Assembly: GCF_009905375.1 (NCBI RefSeq)
Contig: NC_133647.1
Span: forward strand, 134,907,263 to 134,971,262
DNA length: 64,000 bases
Source: Apium graveolens
Taxonomy: Eukaryota; Streptophyta; Magnoliopsida; Apiales; Apiaceae
Direction of reading: 5' to 3'
The notes below the pieces were generated by a model. That model did not search any database, was not told where the DNA came from, and saw nothing but the letters and a program-made list of their open reading frames with translations. Below, piece after piece: positions 61,033 to 64,000 of the stretch (its first letter is position 1; every line of letters begins with the position of its first letter). Made by a program: the position numbers and the translations under genes.

Positions 61033-61839
61033 AATGAGAACCCTATGAAGCTTGAATAGCTCACAGCTGCTTACAAGTTTGAATAGCTAAACTATAGAGA
61101 AATGCTTACATGATATAGCTTGATATATTTCTCTGAAAATGTATCTGCTTAGTTAATTGATCTACTTTCTACACTTGGTTTATATATCACCAAGTTTATA
61201 TTACAATAAGACAAGATAATAAAACAAAACATATCTAGTGTAACTTTATGCTACTTCACTACTCTATTCCAGCATCTTTGAATATCTTCACAATTGCATG
61301 GAAATGGTAATGCTTCTTTGTTCTCAAATTTCTACTTAACAGGCTGCCACATTCCTTTTGCAAACACCCAACGCATGTGACTTTGTGTCACTGTCAACAG
61401 CTATTTGAATTTGATCATCCGTCGGGTCTATGTTTGTCATCCGTTGGGAAGCTTTGTTGATCATCCGTCGGGAGTCTTGTATATTATACGTCGGGTGTCT
61501 ATTTGTCACTTGACTCCATTTCACATATACAGAATTACAAGACATCTCATATTTACAATTAATCAACCTATTCTGCATATCAATCTAGTAGTCAACATGA
61601 CTTATAGAACCCTAAGCAATCTACTTGACTAGTACATGTTGTTTGCAGAAACGTGCTACATTTCTTATTATTACATAAGTTACTAACTCGATGGATGTTA
61701 ATCTGTCATCCATGGGACTGTAAAGTTTATCCGTCGGGACTATATTGGATCATCCGTCGAGTGCTACAAAATACACTAAGTTAAATCTACTAACATGATT
61801 TGTTTAACTTATCATCAAGTTCACAACATATTCCTAACA
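60791..61839 (-). repeat. 5' LTR of element H
   Basis: 1049 bp, matching 34818-35886. It ends at CCTAACA before the AAATG duplication. It contains a shorter (AT)n tract (60999-61030), a TATA box, and ATCCGTCGGG words at about 61416-61500 and 61725-61760. Confidence 0.92.
61179..61186 (-). promoter_or_regulatory. Possible TATA box of element H
   Basis: TATATAAA on the minus strand, inside the short palindrome CTTGGTGATATATAAACCAAG. It lies about 395 bases before the LTR end on the element strand. The same sequence is present in the 3' LTR near 35222. Function not shown. Confidence 0.4.
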
Positions 61840-61844
61840 AAATG

Positions 61845-62814
61845 TTCTAAGTCAAATATCGAGAAGTCACAGATCAAGGAATGCTGTAAAGTATATCGAG
61901 AAGTACTCAAGCTTATCGAGAAGTCAATTTGAATTGTAGAGAAGTCATTTCTCTTGTAGAGAAGTCATTTCACTTATAGAGAAGTCATATTCCCTATCGA
62001 GAAGTCAAAACGCAAGTAGAGATATGGAAATTTCGTCAAGTCAAAACGTATGTAGAGATATGGAGATGTCGATAAGTCATTTAAATATGTAGATAAATGA
62101 AGATATTGATAAGTCATTTATACATGCAGAGAAATGGAGATATCGATAAGTAATTTACACATGTATAGAAGTGGAGATATCGACAAGTCATTAAGACATC
62201 ACGATACAAACATCTCTATACATTTTGAAGATCTCGATAACAGCTTCAATTACAGAATACAACTATCATGAAGATTCAAACTTATCAGTTAACAAATTGT
62301 TTTATCATTAAAATGAAAAGTCTACAAATCCCGCTTGAAGAGTGCAAGATCAAGGGTCAATGGACAAAGGAGTGTAGCAGACCTAGAAGATTGTATGTTG
62401 ATATGCAACACTTGAAATAGAAATAGAGAAAATAGCTTTAGAAATTATTTAGCCTATTTTAGTGTAATCTATGTAAACTGTGCATGTTAGTCTATAAAGC
62501 ATGTCACGGGTCTTTTGTTCAGTGATAACAAACAGACTAGCTTTTCTTGTATTTTCTCAACTAATAGACAAGTTCTTCAAATATCAAAAACTTAGATTTG
62601 TAATACAACATATTTGGTTTAATAAATGATCAAGTAAGTTTTGATAATTGTATTTCTATTTCTTTTATAATTAATATGTTATCACTACAAATTACTTAGC
62701 CGGTTGAGTCCTAGTAAGTCAAAATACTTAGCTTGATTTTCTTGAAAACAAAATACAAAGTTTTTAAGTAAAAATAAAGAAACACACATTCACCCCCCTT
62801 TTGTGCACATTTCA
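61845..62814 (+). repeat. 3' LTR of element E, second part
   Basis: Continues after the AAATG target duplication. The end is placed at 62814, after CACCCCCCTTTTGTGCACATTTCA, a CA terminus following the pyrimidine-rich end common in Sirevirus LTRs. TATAAAG at 62493 may be a promoter element. The end is inferred, since the 5' LTR is not in the window. Confidence 0.5.
61858..62215 (+). repeat. GAGAAGTCA / GATAAGTCATTT repeat array
   Basis: About a dozen imperfect copies of (A/T)CGAGAAGTCA, TAGAGAAGTCATTT and GATAAGTCATTT, spaced about 20 bp at first and about 40 bp later, alternating with TAGAGATATGGAGAT-type words. It lies in the E LTR. Confidence 0.8.
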
Positions 62815-62833
62815 TACCTAAAAACATGATCTT

Positions 62834-63060
62834 TTTTTTTATCGTAGGTAACCCGCAGCCGCTACCTTTGGGTTCGCACTGGGTAAACCCTACGGGCTCA
62901 CGCAATAGCCTGCAAATCACGTGAACCAAGGTAAACCGCATTTAAGCGACAGGCTCTGACTCAGGAGGCATAATCATAAATTCTCCTCCCGTGGGATTCG
63001 AACTTGTGACTAAGAGTATAGTTATCCCCTCTTTAATCAACTGAACCAAGCCTTGCGGGC
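62834..63060 (-). mobile_element. tRNA-derived SINE
   Basis: 227 bp on the minus strand. Box A-like TGGTTCAGTTGA is at 63048-63037, and box B GTTCGAATCCC is at 63003-62993, at tRNA-like spacing. The 3' end is CGATAAAAAAAA. An 11-bp direct repeat AACATGATCTT flanks it (62823-62833 and 63061-63071). The body with GGTTTACC and GGGTTACCTACG resembles Au-type plant SINEs. The open frame crossing it is fortuitous. Confidence 0.9.
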
Positions 63061-63071
63061 AACATGATCTT

Positions 63072-64000
63072 ATTATTACTTATATGATTCTAACTCACTT
63101 ACACTAAATTTTGTCAATTAAAATCTTTAGAATAAAATTTTAATTTTTTTTAATTTTAAAAACTCCCTATAAATTAATAGTTATTAATTTATCGATACGC
63201 TACTATTATAAAAGAAACATGATTTTATTTGATCGGTTATTTAACATTTTTTCTACAAATTGGTTATCACTTTCAAAAAATTAAAATGTATTTATTTATT
63301 TTAAAAATAAATAACGCATGTATCCAACATAACTAAAAAATATTAATATTTCAGTTAAAATCTATACTACTTACACTCAATTTCTTCCCAAATTCTTATG
63401 CTAAAAAGATCAAACTCTTTCAAAGTTATTCAAACAATCAAAATAATAAATAACAAATAGAAAAAAAAATCAAAAGGGTATAAGTTTAGGGATTTCAAAT
63501 GCCAGCATTATTTTAAAAATAAAATTGATAACATAAAATAATTTATAATAAAATAGAAAATAAACCAAAATTCAATAATAAATAATATTATCATCACATG
63601 ATTTCTAATTTAAAATGAAATTTCAATTTCAAATATAAAATTATATAATAATAGAATAATAAATATTAAAATTAATCATTGTATCGCACACTCGTATTAA
63701 TTTACGAGAAATGATAGAATTCCCAAATATCTGTCCCTGAATAGGTACTAGATGACAATTGGCAAGATTTTTTTTTATTTTGACGACCAGGCGAAAAAAT
63801 TATTGAGACATTAAAACCCAGTTAGAATAAACCTCCAAACTATCTACAATCTGATTGTAAAATAAAAAATAATATAAATAATTAACCATTTTGTTTTCAG
63901 AATGTTTAATATATAGAATATCTAAATTATTTAATCTAAAAGGTATTACAATAAAATCTAGAGAAATTCAACCAACATTAGTTGTGAAACTAGTTGCATC
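63072..64000. other. AT-rich flank, no gene recognised
   Basis: About 0.93 kb of very AT-rich sequence without a coding frame, tRNA or clear repeat structure. It may be the oldest host sequence in the window or a decayed transposon. TACTATTATAAAAGAAACAT near 63208 has the flavour of short non-autonomous plant elements, but no ends could be found. Confidence 0.4.

Larger units (their letters stand above)
34818..61839 (-). mobile_element. Sirevirus-like Ty1/copia element H with two nested gypsy elements
   Basis: Minus-strand element: 5' LTR 60791-61839, primer site 60777-60786, gag 59240-60730, then (after a deletion and nested B) an envelope-position ORF 49610-52895, nested A, the rest of that ORF 36093-37235, polypurine tract and 3' LTR 34818-35886. 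AAATG flanks both ends (34813-34817 and 61840-61844). Protease, integrase, RT and RNase H are missing altogether. Without A and B the element would be about 8.3 kb. Confidence 0.9.
32911..62814 (+). mobile_element. 3' part of a Sirevirus-like copia element E, split by H
   Basis: Visible parts are an envelope-position ORF remnant (about 32913-34360), a polypurine tract (34546) and a 3' LTR split into 34560-34817 and 61845-62814. The inserted element H is bordered by AAATG on both sides, so the two halves of the LTR belong together. The 5' part was lost to the left or lies under F. The layout of extra ORF, then GGGGAAGAT tract, then LTR resembles the 3' end of H, read on the opposite strand. 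Confidence 0.65.

Noticed and set aside
61858..62215. Spaced repeats considered as a CRISPR-like array
   Set aside because: Units are short and variable, spacers are not uniform, and the context is a plant LTR.
62711..62941. 76-codon minus-strand frame near the right end
   Set aside because: It runs through the 3' end of the SINE and into the E LTR end, so it cannot be a conserved gene.
62993..63048. tRNA gene suggested by box A and box B
   Set aside because: No cloverleaf arms or anticodon stem can be drawn; the A-tail and target duplications show a SINE.
63160..63240. Possible Helitron or MITE start (ACTATTATAAAAGAAACAT)
   Set aside because: No matching terminus, CTRR end, inverted repeat or target duplication could be found.

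Overview
This is plant nuclear DNA made almost entirely of nested LTR retrotransposons. I see no ordinary host gene. Evidence for a plant: primer-binding sites matching the initiator-Met tRNA 3' end (TGGTATCAGAGC and variants), Ty3/gypsy pol genes with a chromodomain-like tail (Tekay/Del-type chromovirus), Ty1/copia elements with a third 'envelope-position' ORF (Sirevirus-like), LTRs over 3 kb and a tRNA-derived SINE. The base composition is AT-rich and suggests a eudicot, possibly an asterid; I cannot name the species.

Layout, left to right (letters are mine). X (1-406, minus): a piece of a Sirevirus envelope-position ORF. G (407-9566, minus): a gypsy element inserted in X, with an LTR enlarged by a 2.3-kb tandem duplication and a decayed pol. 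D (9567-29297, plus): a copia element inserted in G. Its leader carries four hairpins with one conserved loop, and its pol has lost most catalytic motifs by discrete deletions. C (13673-26592, plus): a complete 12.9-kb gypsy element inserted in the gag of D, with a GTCTT target duplication. F (29298-32910, minus): the PBS, 5' LTR and leader of another element, joined to D at a broken junction. E (32911-34817 and 61845-62814, plus): the 3' end of a Sirevirus-like copia, split by H. H (34818-61839, minus): a Sirevirus-like copia with AAATG target duplications, swollen to 27 kb by two nested elements. A (37236-49609, minus) is a complete gypsy element with a CATAT duplication in the envelope-position ORF of H. 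B (52896-59239, minus) is a truncated gypsy element whose pol is the best preserved in the window. The right flank (62815-64000) is AT-rich and contains a SINE with an 11-bp target duplication.

The order of insertion can be read from the nesting: X, then G, then D, then C on the left; E, then H, then A and B on the right. No element shown here looks autonomous. A and C nevertheless have closely matching LTR pairs around wrecked interiors, and A and G share the same pol lesion. This suggests defective copies moved by proteins supplied in trans. The most unusual signals are the hairpin array with a constant loop and changing stems in the leader of D, the inverted CCGACGGAT repeats shared by the H LTR and its coding region, and the GTGGCGACC array on both sides of the F primer site.
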